Made by a program: the position numbers and the translations under genes. Source: Bombus terrestris (taxonomy: Eukaryota > Arthropoda > Insecta > Hymenoptera > Apidae). From it: a DNA stretch of 64,000 nt. The notes under the pieces are model-generated. The model was given only the letters and a program-made list of their open reading frames with translations. It ran no database searches and was not told the origin of the DNA. The stretch spans positions 19,890,501 to 19,954,500 of the forward strand of contig NC_063275.1 of NCBI RefSeq assembly GCF_910591885.1. The letters run 5' to 3'. Shown piece after piece: positions 1 through 12,399 of the stretch. Numbering within the stretch: position 1 is the stretch's first letter; every line of letters starts with the position of its first letter.

Positions 1-320
1 CGCACAACGAAATATCCAAAATATAGTGCTTTATCTTATAATACATCTACGTCTGTGACTATTTTTACTGAAATTCTAATTTCCATAAAAATTCGTAGTC
101 TAGCGACGAATAAAATTTAAGGCTTGTCACGTCCCAAAGTTTATTCGCTTATAACGAAAAATTAGTTTATGCAAAGAATTTAGGATTTAAAATTTTTCAC
201 AACCTAACATCCATTCGTTTGTCAAGAGATACGGATTAATTAATACGATGAACGGAATTTAAGGTTTCTTGCAACCTAAGATCTAGTCGTTCGTAATGAG
301 ATACAGATCAATTTAGGGTG
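1..320. repeat. Degenerate short tandem array (about 63-80 bp unit)
   Basis: At least three diverged copies can be aligned by eye, beginning near 113, 180 and 257. Each starts with AATTTAAGG or AATTTAGG. Each continues through a CACAACCTAA-like or CAACCTAAGAT-like block, then a TCGTTCGTAATGAGATAC-like block, and ends with GATTAATT or GATCAATTTA. A shorter relic of the same unit may lie at 85-113. Copies differ by many substitutions and by indels of up to about 15 bp, so the array is old. The mariner relic starts at the right edge of the last copy. No coding potential is seen here. Confidence 0.5.
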
Positions 321-467
321 AATAAAAACGTAAAAACACTTTTTAAATTACTCGGTAAGCGCTACGGAGAGAAACTGATGCAATGAAACATGTTCGTATT
401 GTATGATGAGTAGCTGGTCTGCGCACTAGTGCGCATAGCGTTCAGGTGCAACCACGAGGACATAAAT

Positions 468-569
468 ATGGACGCTTCTCTACGAGATTGCACCATCAAA
501 CAACAATGTGCTGCAGTTCGCTATCTTTGGGTCGAAGGAGTGAAACTTTGTGAAAATTCAACAATCTGA
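468..569 (+). pseudogene. Mariner transposase, N-terminal stub
   Basis: An ATG at 468 opens 33 codons ending in TGA at 567-569. The peptide has the order MDASLRDCTI, KQQCAAVRYLW, VEGVK, which follows the first helix-turn-helix of mariner transposases, where a charged KQ/EEQR segment leads into a (I/V)RFLW-x-EGVKP-like helix. This domain binds the terminal inverted repeat in the known family. The protein stops just where the second half of the helix-turn-helix should begin, and the next bases already encode the C-terminal catalytic region in another frame. It cannot make a working transposase. Recognition rests on the motif order and on the adjoining C-terminal motif. Confidence 0.65.
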
Positions 570-570
570 G

Positions 571-772
571 TTTGAACTTCTTCCGTATCCTTCTTATAAC
601 TTGGATATGGCAGTATATGATTATCGCATCTTCGCTCGAAGAGACGTTACTTCGTCTTAGATACACCCCTGATGATAAAGTAAAAGAAGCTGCGCATACT
701 TGGCTTCGAGAAAACTCAAAAAGCTGTTCCCCAGAAACAGAGAAGCTAATGGAACGAATTATGCTGCCGTGA
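571..772 (+). pseudogene. Mariner transposase, C-terminal catalytic stub (frameshifted)
   Basis: Frame 571 reads FELLPYPSYNLDMAVYDYRIF. This lines up with the mariner block ELLPHPPYSPDLAPSDYHLF, which carries the third aspartate of the DD34D triad; here the motif is degraded (NLDMAVYDY in place of PDLAPSDY). Near 630 the reading shifts to the frame open from 572 to 772, which continues SLEETLLRLRYTPDD, KVKEAAHTWLRENSK and KLMERI. That matches the usual tail with its conserved D-x-VK-x-A-x-x-WL segment. The frameshift, the absence of the first two aspartates and the fusion to the N-terminal stub show a dead copy. Confidence 0.7.
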
Positions 773-893
773 AGCTATGTAAAAACGTGATATATTCATT
801 TGTTCGCAATTATTGTTAAATTAACTAATTGAATTAATTAAATAAACAGTTAAATGGTATTTTACTTTGTCCTTGTTGTTTTGTTCACCCTTG

Positions 894-1486
894 TACGTGT
901 AAAAGGTTCATTTCACAAAGTTTGTATTTCGTCATTCGAACATTTCTCGCAGTAGTATATTCAATTATACTAACAAACGAAGATGAGGAAACGGATGAAA
1001 ATTACTGTGAATATATAATAAAAGAACGCGAGAGCGATCGTGGAGCTTCTGTCACTATGAAAACGGCAAATAATAAACGCTCCAGGTTGTAAATTAAATG
1101 TCATAAATTAAGCACGCTCGGTATTGAATCATGAGACAGAATCGACAGTATCGATATTGCATTCTTTGCAGAATTGTCTACGTTAACGAACATTAATTAG
1201 AAATATACGTATACCACGTGAAAGTAATAGACATATATGCCATAAATTAAAATTTTAGAAAATGACATTCATTTAATAGAAGTAATTTAGATTGCTGATT
1301 TACAAAGATCGCTTATGGTCTAATAACAACGTCTTTCATGAAAATAATCACATATACTAGAATACTTGGTATCGTTTTATGTATGAAGCCTCGTATTCTT
1401 TATATTTGGTTAGTTATAATTTTTTATAGTTAGTCTAAATAAGAGATTATACGCAACATTCGTAATCATTGTTATTTAGACGAGTA
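894..1486. other. AT-rich, no feature seen
   Basis: I see no open frame with recognisable content and no repeat. Only short A/T runs occur between the two mariner relics. Confidence 0.5.
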
Positions 1487-1567
1487 TATTGAGTTGGCAA
1501 CTAAGTGATTGCGGATTTTGTCATTAGATGGTATTGACAAAATCCGCACTTAATTGCCAATCCAATA
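1487..1567. mobile_element. Mariner reduced to two terminal inverted repeats
   Basis: The left arm begins TTGAGTTGGCAACTAAGTG at 1489. The right arm, read on the minus strand from 1565, begins TTGGATTGGCAATTAAGTG. Both arms then continue with CGGATTTTGTCA, the left carrying a 3-base insertion. The spacer between arms is about 10 bp. TA dinucleotides flank both ends (1487-1488 and 1566-1567), as expected for mariner insertion. The motif TTGGCAACTAAGTGATTGCGG is a known style of hymenopteran mariner terminus. All coding sequence has been lost, leaving a hairpin of about 77 bp. Confidence 0.8.
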
Positions 1568-3795
1568 TAATAGGATCAAACAGTTACCTGTATGATGTAC
1601 GAGACTGCATGAAGGTAAAGAGACAACGAAGTTTTAAAAAGGGAGTCACAGATTTAATATGAAATTTTCTTTCCTTTGTATGATGCTTTTAAAAGTAAAA
1701 CTTGACAGTTGAGAGATACGTAATATATGCAGCAGAGCATCATTTAACCTTTTCGTTCATAAAACACTGTCATCACCCTGACGTGTACCTGTAACCGACA
1801 CACAACTATTAAACATGATGTTGTGAGAAAGATTAAAAAGGTAGGGCAAAAGAGAAAAGGGATTGAGAAGTTAAGCCTTTTAACGCTATTGACTTTGGAT
1901 TTCTGTTGCATTTTTTTCTACGCGATTAATCTTAACTTCTATGCAATTGGTCCATTTCTCATCTTGTTAACTGGAACGTTTCTCAATTGGAAATGTTCTT
2001 TGCTCTCTTTGTTAAAACTGATAAACTGAATTAATTCTTTATCGTCTGTACAAATGCACTCGTAATGCAAAAGACATAATAATAAAAACTTGGTAAGTTA
2101 ATAATTTTCTAGACTCTGTAGTAGAATGAAGCTCTTAGTCTCCATGCTTCGCATCTTATCGTTTAAATAAAATTTCTTATCCGTGAGCAGAATATATTCT
2201 TTTTAAATTTCTCGTACCTCCTACGTTTGACTTTTATCTTCTTTTACATTTTACAAGCAATCTGCATCGATGTTACTCCTCTGAACATTAAAGATCAGAT
2301 CAGATCTGGCGTTTCTTGTTCGATATAATTAAACGTTGAAGGACTCGTTTCAAAGCGATTAATAATCCCCAGCAAGACATTTTAAATAAAAAGCTCGCAA
2401 CTCGAAACATCTAAAAAAAAAATTCCAATGATTATGATTAATAGCTAAATGATTAGCGCTTTCACTTGTTTGGTTAGAAAGTTTAAAGGTCCCTTTACTT
2501 TTTATCTCGCACGATCCCAATGAATAACATTTTATAATTATATCTCAGATTATTTTGACTTAGTTCGTTTGGGGCAACGTCATTAGCTTCGCTATCGACC
2601 TAGTGCTCGTTACGAAACTATACTAATGCATTCTTCGAGATACGACTGAAAGAAATTACGAACGATGAGCAAAATATGTCTTGTGTCTGATTAAGTATGT
2701 GACACGCAATTAACTTGTCAACACGAAAGTGTGGATTGTGAAATCGGCTTAAAAAGTAATTAATGAGCGGTATATGGTCGAAGGAAATGCCGCTTTATTA
2801 CCAAACTTCCAACTTGTACCGCATTCCGTTGTTGAAAAAATGATCGATGAAACATCAAACGTGGCAACAGTCAGATTTCCAATGTTAATCGGTTTGGTAC
2901 TGGTTAATCGGACTGTCGGACAATTATGCGCTTAATCACCTTTGGTATTCCTGAGTCATTTATTGTTATAGTTAATTATCGTAGAATTCAGGTAGCCAGG
3001 TAATTTGGCCTTCGCTCGTTACACTCGAGTTCTTTCACCAAATTATTTCAGTGATCTCGCGAATGGCATTAGCACTCGTTCGTATAATAATTATATGATT
3101 ACGAGCGTCGACGATATTTTCAGCGACAACAAAATTACACTTGTACAGAAAAATTCGTCTAAAGTAAATTCTCGGGGCACATCAGAAGATTTTTCGACGT
3201 GTTTCATCGCTCGAAGCGTATAATCTCGCTGCGTGCACCGATTTATTATATAGCGTGGCATAAAATAAGAAAGGCAATTTAAAATAATTATTTCAAAAGG
3301 CATCGGGTTGGCTCGTGTTGATTTACTCGAATTTACAACTCCGTCTGCCAGAAAAATCACCGTTAATCACATCCTTAAAAGAAATTTGTTATCATTATCG
3401 TCTGCCATCATCATCATGTTATGCTTCCGTTGCTCCCTTTTCCCTCGTATTCAAGATCGATACTTTCCTACATGTGAACTCTGATTGAAGACAAACCATT
3501 CGTTTTTACGAGTCAGTTGGAGAAAAAATTCTGTCGGCTATTATCAAATGCAATTACAATCGAAATTCTTGGATATCATCTGTGACGTAAGGATACCAAT
3601 TCTGGTTTGAGATATCTCCGTGATTGAGATAATCTCTGTGTTATCCCCCTAAAGAAATTAATATTTCGTAGAAAAATAATTTCTCCACGCTCGAGAAGAT
3701 TCTAATCTTACAATTTTCTCGAGATCAAAATTATAAAACTTTTACAACAGCGATGCCACCAGTATCAATATTTCTTATCCGATATCAATCGGAAA
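1568..3795. other. AT-rich non-coding stretch
   Basis: No gene is supportable. A 68-codon hydrophobic frame at 1823-2029 and opposed frames at 3005-3360 show no family motif, no conserved start context and no codon bias, so they are treated as chance. Nothing else stands out apart from a GATCAGATCAGATC run near 2292-2306. Confidence 0.5.
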
Positions 3796-3996
3796 ATCAA
3801 TCATGAAATAATCAATTTTTGTTGTCTAAATAATCGAATCAGTATAAATATTCGTTACTTTTAATCGTACAATAAAATTTATAAAGTCGCTTGTTATCCA
3901 TCAATTATAAAATAATAAATTTTTGTTATATAAGTAATTGAATCGCCATAAATATTCTGCCACTTTTAGTCGTAGAATAAGACTTATAAAGTACCA
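3796..3996 (+). repeat. Diverged tandem duplication, about 104-bp unit, two copies
   Basis: Copy 1 (3796-3893) and copy 2 (about 3898-3996) share blocks in order: ATCAATcATgAAATAAT, AATTTTTGTT, TAAATATTC, the ACTTTTA-TCGTA block, and ATAAAGT. The offset between matching blocks is about 104 bp. Identity is roughly three quarters by eye, so the duplication is not recent. Confidence 0.65.
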
Positions 3997-6900
3997 TTTA
4001 CAAAAATATTGCACGAGTAAAGTACCATCGAGTAGTTACTATTTGAAGAATCGTCTTTGTATTAAAGTATTGCGTATTTAAACGAGCCAAATAGGCGATC
4101 CTGACGATATTTAAGAATATTATTTTCACGGATCTCTGCATTCATGCTGTAACAATGGTAAAAAATATCTATACTTATAATACACGTGTTCAGGATATAA
4201 TTCAGGATATAAAGAATTAAATCAGGATTAAATAAAAATACTCGTTTTCGTGAATAAATATCGATATCTATCGTCGAGATGAGACATAATTATTGCACAT
4301 TTTTACATAGCCATTGACTATGAGTCAGCCAACAATGTCCAATACCGTTCTCTTAAAACGTTCGAAGAACCTCACAATAAGTAAATTTATCAATTCAACT
4401 AAGTCCTGAAAGAAGGAAAAAGCTCCAACAAAAACACAATCTTGGTATATCATGCCCAAAGAATGACAGATCGATACCAGGTGTGTAATTGATTTTTCTC
4501 AATCGACCAGGTGCGAACGCGGAAAGAAAAAGAAATAGTCGCAGCGCGTGGTACCGTTCTCCAGCCTCTGACGTATTTTCGTTCGCGTGTGACCAACCTT
4601 CGTATCCGGATTTGCGTGACCTTTTGTGGATCGAGCATGTGTCTAACAAGCGTGAAAACGGAAAAGGAATAAATAGAAAACAGAGCCAAGAGGAAAGAAA
4701 CGAAAATACTGAGAAATAGAAAAAAGGACAATTGTAACATGAAATAAACTATAATGATACCTTTATCAAGAGTTTCGCCGTTCAAATATATGGAAAACGT
4801 GAAAATTGTTAAGGATCCTCGAGAACGCGCGTTGCGAGCCTATTGAAAGTTTGAGGTTCGAGAAAAGAGAAAAGTAAACATTTCCACTTTTCGTAGTGTT
4901 TCTTTGTTTCGTTACTGAAAGCATCGACAGCTAGGTGTATAGAAAGCATAGAAAACTCCAAGGGCGCCATGGTAAAACAAATTGAAAATTCGACGGACGA
5001 ACTTTTTCGAAAAATGGAGAAGGGCAGTTGTTCCTCGGGCGATCACGGGAAAATCTATTGATATAAATACGCGTAATAGTTCGCATAACTGAATTTCATG
5101 TTACAGGAGATATGATTTTTCGTCTATATAATACAAGTTTATATTTAGATAAGTGAATTCAATTAGTCAACATTAAGCAACTTAAAACATTTGGCAACAT
5201 ATAAGCGATGCAGCTTTTTTGAAAGTTAAATTTAAATGAAAGTTGTTACTATTAAACTTTTGTACAATTGGCATAAGAACTAATAGAAAAGGACAAAAAA
5301 ATTATAAAAAAGAAAAATACAAGAAGATTCATTTCGTAATTTTGTAGTTTATTCGGACCAAGGACCGCGTTAATTACGGAGTAGCCTAATGTCATTATTT
5401 TTCGCATAATTTTATTCCTTATTAACTGCTCGCCTGATTTATTTACCAGTAACCACGCCCATTCTAAAAAGTAACCCAATTAACTCCACCATTGACGTGG
5501 AACAGATGAATGAGAAGCGTGTCCGTGTCTTCTAACGGTTGCCTGTACTCTTGCTGACCGCTATAAGCCATAGTTTCCTTGGACGATAGTGAAATTTGTT
5601 AAACGAGCAGCGTCGAACCGCGTCTCGTACTAAACGACACGTGGCTTTGGTAAATTATCGCGTACGCGAAACGATCGGATCCAAAGCGTTATTCGCGAGA
5701 AAAACAGAGTATAATACGTTCGAGAGAGGGTGGTCATAAATCGCTTGCTACGTAACGAAACCGCAGCTAATTTATTCGCAGTTGAAAATCTTCCGAGAAA
5801 TGTCAGACGAACCTTCGTACACGCTAATATCAGGAATTACGCATCGTCGACTAAAATTACAGATTGCACGGCATCACGATGTAATCGCGCAAAACAGGTG
5901 ATTGATAACGTACAAAGCTGAACGGAGCTCAACGAGGGAAATGGAAATGAGCGATAGAGAGCTCGGAGATGGTTGTCAAAAGGCGAGAAATTATATATGT
6001 CGAGCTGACACGCCTGATTTCGAGTGGCCATTGTGGAAAGTACTTGAGAATAGCGTTTCGAAGATGAGCAGAAGTTCAAACGTGCGCTAAATCGGTGTAT
6101 GTTAGATTTTGATATTTTGTCCTTTGGTCTGATTGAATCTGAATTAAAATAGACGAAAAGGAGAAGTATATATGCGGTTGATAAATATTGAAATATCCGA
6201 GCAACGTTTAGGGAAATGGGATTGGTGTCATGAAAAGTATGCGGTATAGTTTTGTCACAATGATTTCGCTTTTAACCTTTACACGCTGTCAGGCGACAAT
6301 GGCGACATAGTAAAGAACGTGTTTTATAGCCGCAGGCAGCTATAATCGTTCTCTATTTACATTGTAATCCTTTCGATACTCAATTATTCATTTCTCATTT
6401 TTTCTTCTTCTTCTTCTGTTCTTTTTTCTCTCGGCTCTAAGTATAGCGTTCGCTTTCTGATATCGGACTTGATTATAGCATGCCATTCTAGATATAATAA
6501 CGCGCCGATGCTTTATGAGCTATTATACGCTGTAAGAAAATGTCTCCTCTAGACTCGATTAACATAAAGGATTTCAGGTATGCGTTCCTTCGCATTTCCC
6601 TCTTACAGATTTTCTTCCTGTTGAGAATACCAAAGAAATAGTCGCGATCGAAGGCTATGAAATTTAAAATACATGCTTGAAGATCGAGTGATTACGCGAC
6701 TTCTATTAGTCTCTTCAAGGAGAGATAATTAATCCTAAGAAGATTCATGGAAACGAATTTAAATGACCGATGATATCACTTGAGGCCAATTGTTTCCACT
6801 GGTGCTTCATTCTTCGACAAATAATTCAAATTTAAGTAAAGTCACGAAACATTATTTTTAGACGACACCAGTGACCATGCTATAACCAAAATTTCATTTT

Positions 6901-8879
6901 TACCAAATGTAATATCTCCGTTATTTCCACATCTTTATCGCTATTATTATTCAAATTCAATATAATTGATATTTAACGCGTACCGCTTACTAATTCCAAT
7001 ATTCTTCAGTTCTCTTATACGGTTGCTACAAAAATTCGCACACCATTCTATTTATTGTAACATTTATATAGCAATTAATTAGATTCAAGCACATTAAACT
7101 ACGTATCACTTGGTAGTACTTTCGCTTAATTGTTTTCAGTCATTTTACTTTTTATTTATAGCTTCTAACGTTTAAAAGATTTACATTCAAAAGATAACTG
7201 ACAATTTTTTCTTTCTGTCTGATTGATTTCTAATTGTATGTCCTTACTCGCATCTGACGTTGCTTTGGAAAAATTTAATTTCAACGCGACTTCCTTTTAC
7301 GGACAAATAGAATTCGATTGATGAATGGATGAAACGCGTTGAGAAAGCACGATGGTAGCAGAAAATGATCCAGAAAATAATGGCGCCAGCAACGCATACA
7401 TCAGATTGTCAGCTGAAACAACCGATGGCGTATAGGAGGATTACGTAAGAGTCTGTTAGCAGAAGCGATTACTATAACCGCCGATGCTCCTTCGAGAAAC
7501 ATCCCGAAGAGGAGGCACATTCTTCTTCTCTCTTTCTGTCGTGTCAGAGACACACGTAGCACGGAGAAATTGCGGTTGGATGTCAGGCTAACCAACGACT
7601 GGTGAAGTTTCAATCGCCAATAATTTCTACCGCGCATCGCGCGTGCAAAATGAATTTCGCGCGTGTCGGCCGCACGACGGTAAAGCGATTTTAATTTCTT
7701 CTCGGTGCTCGCGTTCATAGAAAATGTACTCCACGAAATTCACCTAAGTGATTCGAAAATAAGTATGATGACTCTTATTTGAGGATGAAATAATATGACG
7801 GGAGAATGACGTCGATTGTATACATCTTGTTAAATTGATTTTCGTTTCTCAGTGTAAATTTAATAGCGCCTGTGCCCTTTTTCGGCTGTAGATTGATCTT
7901 TTCATTCTTTTCTTTTTTTGCGATAGAAATTTTCGATTTACTGGAACATATAAGGGAATAATTTCTTCGATCTTCGTTGGTTGTTGCAATTTGTAATTTT
8001 ATGAAATTTCGCTGATAATGTTCATTTGGTCGTACAGGAAGGCTAATATATCATTCGTAAAAAAAGATTTTCATCGAAGTATAAATAGACAAATATTTAA
8101 TGCCGTGTGCGAATGTTTTACTTAAAAGAAACTCCGAAGAAGATGTTAGTACTGAGTCTAAGAAATATTTAGCAATATTCGGGAAGGGCCGTGAATTAAA
8201 TTAAGAATAGTATCTGCGTCATGTAATGCGTATGATTCTAATCAACTGATTAATCTACGTTTTAATTTCCAGCGAATAACCAAGAATGGAAACATTTGAA
8301 AGAACGCTTGAATTATGTGATCGTAATAATAACTTGTAGCACTAGCAACGAACTTCCTGTAGAATTTCTACGTTTCGTAAAAACGAGTTGCATTAAAATG
8401 CCAGGGCAGCAATTTACTATTTATTGTAACTGGAAAATCCAAAAACCCTCACTTTCTCGTGTTCCATTCTAATAAGCAGAAGGTATTTCTTCCCATTCTC
8501 GATATCACGGAATCATCGTGCTTTGAAACGTTACTTTTACCCGCCACTAAAAATAGATCAATTAAAAGGAAAAGAAGCAAGAAGAATTACAAAATCACCG
8601 CATCTCGTCTTCTTCTTAACCCGTTATTGATAAAAGAAAAACCGCAAAAAAATGGCGAATGCATAACACGAAAATGGAAAAATGTCAAACAGAATCTATC
8701 CGTTAAGAAAATTAATGACTGGTTTAAAGGAATTGCATTGGCACATTCTTCGCCATCCATCATCCATCCCATAGATTCTAGTCCGTTAGCATTTTTATTC
8801 TCTAGCGACATGAACGCGCAAAACGATTCGCGACGCATCCTCCGCGAGGTTAATATAGGTTTGTAGGCGCTTATTGAAC
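3997..8879. other. Non-coding stretch with CpG-richer pockets
   Basis: Most of this is AT-rich. Pockets near 4480-4640, 5500-6090 and 7320-7720 have more CpG and therefore carry short overlapping open frames on both strands. The longest frame here, 135 codons at 8459-8866 on the plus strand, is lysine/serine-rich, has no recognisable domain, and is overlapped by a 129-codon frame on the other strand. I do not call these genes. A short TTC run lies near 6403-6418. Mixed composition could mark regulatory DNA but nothing decisive is visible. Confidence 0.45.
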
Positions 8880-9060
8880 AGACAGAGTTGACACCGCTCG
8901 ACGCCGGCGATGTTAAACGAGCCGCGGTGCAATTACATGCCGTTGTAATCACCGTACCCGCTCGATGCTGACTCATAATCAGCTTGCTCTCTGAGCCGTA
9001 CGTATCCCTTTGCCATTTAATCCTGAACGTGGTAATTTCGCAGTCCCGCGAGATCGAACC
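8880..9060. promoter_or_regulatory. Candidate conserved non-coding element with inverted repeat
   Basis: Compared with its surroundings this segment is GC- and CpG-rich but has no sensible frame. It contains an interrupted inverted repeat: CGGTGCAATTACA at 8925-8937 faces TGTAATCACCG at 8944-8954 across TGCCGT, with a 2-base indel. The core of each arm is a TAAT-type homeodomain motif. A second candidate site, TGACTCATAATCAGC, follows near 8969-8983 and includes an AP-1-like TGACTCA. That it is regulatory is inference from composition and motif clustering only. Confidence 0.25.
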
Positions 9061-9337
9061 TCCGTTCTCGCGAACACATACAGCGTTTCTTTAGCCGAGC
9101 TTTTGCATTCGCGATGCTTTCAATTTTGGGATTACAGGAATATCCTGTCGGTGATAGAGTGTCACGGCTGTCGTTTGTTCCGTCGTTGTTCAGAATTTTA
9201 TATTTTATTTTCCTCTCTTTCTATGCTCATTGATATTTTATTTTATTAACATATCTGCCAGTCTTATCACGTATCTATCAGTTTTTATTTAATTATTTGG
9301 AATCTCGTACATATGTCAATTTTCTCTTCGGTATTTT

Positions 9338-9880
9338 GTGCTCTTTGATATTTTATTCTTCTCTTTCTTCATTTTATTTCGATTTATTCTTTTACGCCTG
9401 TATTACGTTATCGTACATAGCACTCTATGGTTACTTGCTTTATTTTACGTTTTATTTCCATTTCGTGCTTTGTTGTATTTGACGAAACGGACTACGCGAA
9501 GTTACGCGTCAGTTTATCGAATATTTGCAGATAGACGGAGAATTGAAAAACAATAAACGAATTACGGTTTACGATTTAAATAAAGAATTTCTGGTCGATG
9601 AATTTTATCGTTTTTGCCGTTCCTTTTTGTTAATTTATATTCTCTGCTATTTTACTTTATTTTGTTCCGATTAATTTTATTGCAGCTATATCCCACGCAG
9701 AAAATTCGACTTTATTTCTTATGTTGTTCCCACTTGGTGTTTCAGTATATTAGACAGGAAAAGTATGCGAAGTTATACATTCGGTTCGTCGAATGTTCGA
9801 AGATAAATAGAGAATTGGAAAATATATAGATTACGGTTTATGGTTTAAACGGAGAATTTATGATCGATGAAATATTCAAA
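9338..9880 (+). repeat. Diverged tandem duplication, about 270-bp unit, two copies
   Basis: The best aligned part is 9480-9604 against 9752-9873. Shared blocks are GCGAAGTTA, TCGAATrTT, AGATArACrGAGAATTG, GATTACGGTTTA, TTTAAAnrrAGAATTT and TCGATGAA. The T-rich part before it (9338-9480 against 9610-9752) aligns more weakly but ends with the same GTT-TTCC-ACTT-TG-TT-TATTtGAC-like string. The offset is 269-272 bp throughout. The short hydrophobic frames here are products of T-richness (Phe, Leu, Tyr) and are not called. Confidence 0.6.
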
Positions 9881-12399
9881 CGCAACAGTTAAGTGTTTCT
9901 GTCAAGTGAAATTGCTTAATAACAGTACCAGACATGTACTGGTATATCTCTTTTGTTAGAGTCATTTAACTTCTGCGCAAGTAGGTATCTCTGCAGGCGC
10001 TGATTTGCGTAGATTCGAAAGATAAACCTCTAAGCACAGTAAATATGATAGTTAAAAGATTTGTATATGAATAACAAAAGAAGAAGTAATATTTGCAATC
10101 GTTAAAAAACAAGGAATTTTAGAAATTGAGAATCATATATGCAAGGTAATATTTGGGCTGAACATTTTTTGCAACAATAAAGATATAATCGAAAGAAATT
10201 TAGTTTCAATCACCCTCTTTTTGGCAATTTTCTCATTAACGAAAAGATTACGTCAATGGAAAAAATGTAATACGAATAAGAATTAGAAGCTAAAATAAAA
10301 TAATAAGTTACAATCGGTCAAAGCATGATTACTTTTGCTGATGTAAATCGAAAATGATCAAACCTTCTGACTTTGTAAGAAACTCCAAAGCAAACCTATT
10401 AGAGCAATATCGAACACGCCCAACACTTTGGATGATTTTGTCAAATAAATTGTGAATAAACGTGAGATCAAATAATATTTATTGCCACTAATTTAGAGCT
10501 TGATACTGGTCGAATACTTTGATCGATATTTCGTTAATTATTTTATTGCGACAAAATGGTTTGGACCGAAATTATAATCATAAAGTTAAAAGTTAGATAA
10601 TTAAGTATAAATCAATTTCTGTCATAAAAGTCGATTTTAATTCAAACAAATATAAGTATAATTTAATGCATATTTAACACAAATGAAACGACACTTGAAA
10701 AATTAAGGAAATTACAAATTATTATGTTCGAGAGATTGTGAGTAATCCGAGTAACGAACTAACTCGTTTCAGCCGATTAACAAGTTAGGAAATCAGACAA
10801 TTTACTGTTGGTGTTAAAAATTTAGTTAACCACCGAGTCATCAATTAAGATCAAGTAGATTTTGATTACAATAATTTTAATTTTATTTCACGATGGCCAG
10901 GATGTACTGGATCTCTTCAATCATACTTTACTTAATGTTACGTATTAGTTTATTGCACAAGAAATGTCGTTTTTCACTAAAACGTTAATAATTCCTTCGA
11001 TATACATTATATACGTATTAAATCAAAGTAATTTTCATATAATTTAATGCAGGTACTTTACGAATGACTAATTACGTTCATTACGCTAGATTTACAAGTT
11101 CAACATACAAGCTTTACAGGAAATGTCAGTTATATATTTAAAAATTCTTGAAATACAACTATCGCAGTTTCTCCTCGAATAATTTATTCACGAAAAATGC
11201 TAAATTTATATTTCCGACACTTTCATGACATTTTTTTTTTCATAGCTAAACTCGTACAAGAGAGAGCAGATCGTATAAATATTCTAATTATCCGTGAGAG
11301 TCAATAATGAAATTTCGATATCTTATTATAAATCTTTTTATCATTGAATGTATATAAAATAGCAAGTTTCTTCTGTGATATGGTTGATAAATGGCAAGGG
11401 ACAAATATAACTGGTATTAACTGGACAAGTTAAAACTTCGTTAAAACAACGTTTCAGATGCAAAGCTATCGATATTAACCCTCAGATAATACAGACTGGG
11501 TCAGTATATATTGACTTATACAGATATACTTTCGATTTATTTCTTGCTGAATTAAATTTAGGTATTATTGTTCTATCAAACTACACATGTTCACAAAAGT
11601 ATCCCAACACTTGTAAACACCATTTATGAATATATTATACGTATTATACGAAACATTTTGAGGTTTTATTGACACTGTAACGAACCAAGGTTCTTCTGAT
11701 TATACTGATAAAATCCGATACCAATCTGAAAATGTATATAGAAGATACGAGATATTTACTACGAATATACATTTAATAATAAAAGGAAAAAAATAGTATA
11801 TGGCGTGAATAGTCGTCTAAACACGTAACAAGTGTTTTAAGAACTATTCCACCGAAGAGTGACGTTTATTGAAGCAATAGAATCTCGAGTGTTTAAATAC
11901 TTTCGAGATACTGTGAAATACAGTCTTGCAATTATCTTGTAATTTGTATGCAGATTTTCAGATTGGTTCGAACTTTTACCAATATAATCGTGAGAATGGC
12001 ATCTCGTAACAACAGTAATAAAATTTCAAAATGTTTTATTTAAGGATACGTTCGAAGCAACGTGCAAGAGCAGGAGCATTCGCTCATTTTCGTTTAGTGT
12101 AAACGGTCATGAAGCAATCTGTTCATAAAGTCAATCGCCAAACAGCGAAAGTATGCTCGTTTACACGTTAATTTTATTAAAAGAGAGGGAATTTCCTCGC
12201 TCGGTCATATGAATTATTTCATCTGTTAAATGTGTAACATCTGCCGAGATAAACCGGTGATCATCCACTTATCAAACCATAGCATGGAAATATATTGTAT
12301 TTGAACGAACATCTCTCGAAAAAGGTAATTATTACCTGTAGAATAAGGTAGTATTTGCAAGGGGATCAAGGAGAGGAAGAAAATTATCGATGGTCCGAT
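9881..12399. other. AT-rich non-coding stretch
   Basis: No recognisable gene or repeat. One short string at 11593-11612 (CACAAAAGTATCCCAACACT) resembles the terminal block of some Tc1/mariner relatives but has no partner, so it is not annotated as an element. Confidence 0.45.

Larger units (their letters stand above)
312..893 (+). mobile_element. Internally deleted mariner-family DNA transposon
   Basis: The outer limits are set by imperfect terminal inverted repeats. The left end has GGGTGAATAAAAAC (316-329) and the right end has GTTTTGTTCACCC (878-890), whose reverse complement is GGGTGAACAAAAC. The right end is followed by TTGTA, giving a plausible TA target site. Inside, only two transposase pieces remain (468-569 and 571-772), joined directly, so most of the roughly 1-kb coding region, including the first two catalytic aspartates, is gone. 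Total length of about 580 bp is under half that of a normal mariner. The exact outer boundaries are uncertain by several bases. Confidence 0.7.

Noticed and set aside
1823..2029. 68-codon hydrophobic plus-strand frame
   Set aside because: Leu/Phe-rich because the DNA is T-rich; no family motif or conserved context.
3005..3360. Overlapping opposed frames
   Set aside because: Antiparallel overlap without any recognisable domain; expected by chance.
4395..4785. Three overlapping frames on both strands
   Set aside because: Compositional openness of a CpG-richer pocket; no protein similarity recognised.
8459..8976. 135-codon plus and 129-codon minus frames
   Set aside because: Overlap each other almost fully, low-complexity Lys/Ser content, no domain.
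9040..9075. tRNA-like GGTTCGATC on the minus strand
   Set aside because: The flanking bases do not form a T-arm stem, and no other tRNA arms can be built.
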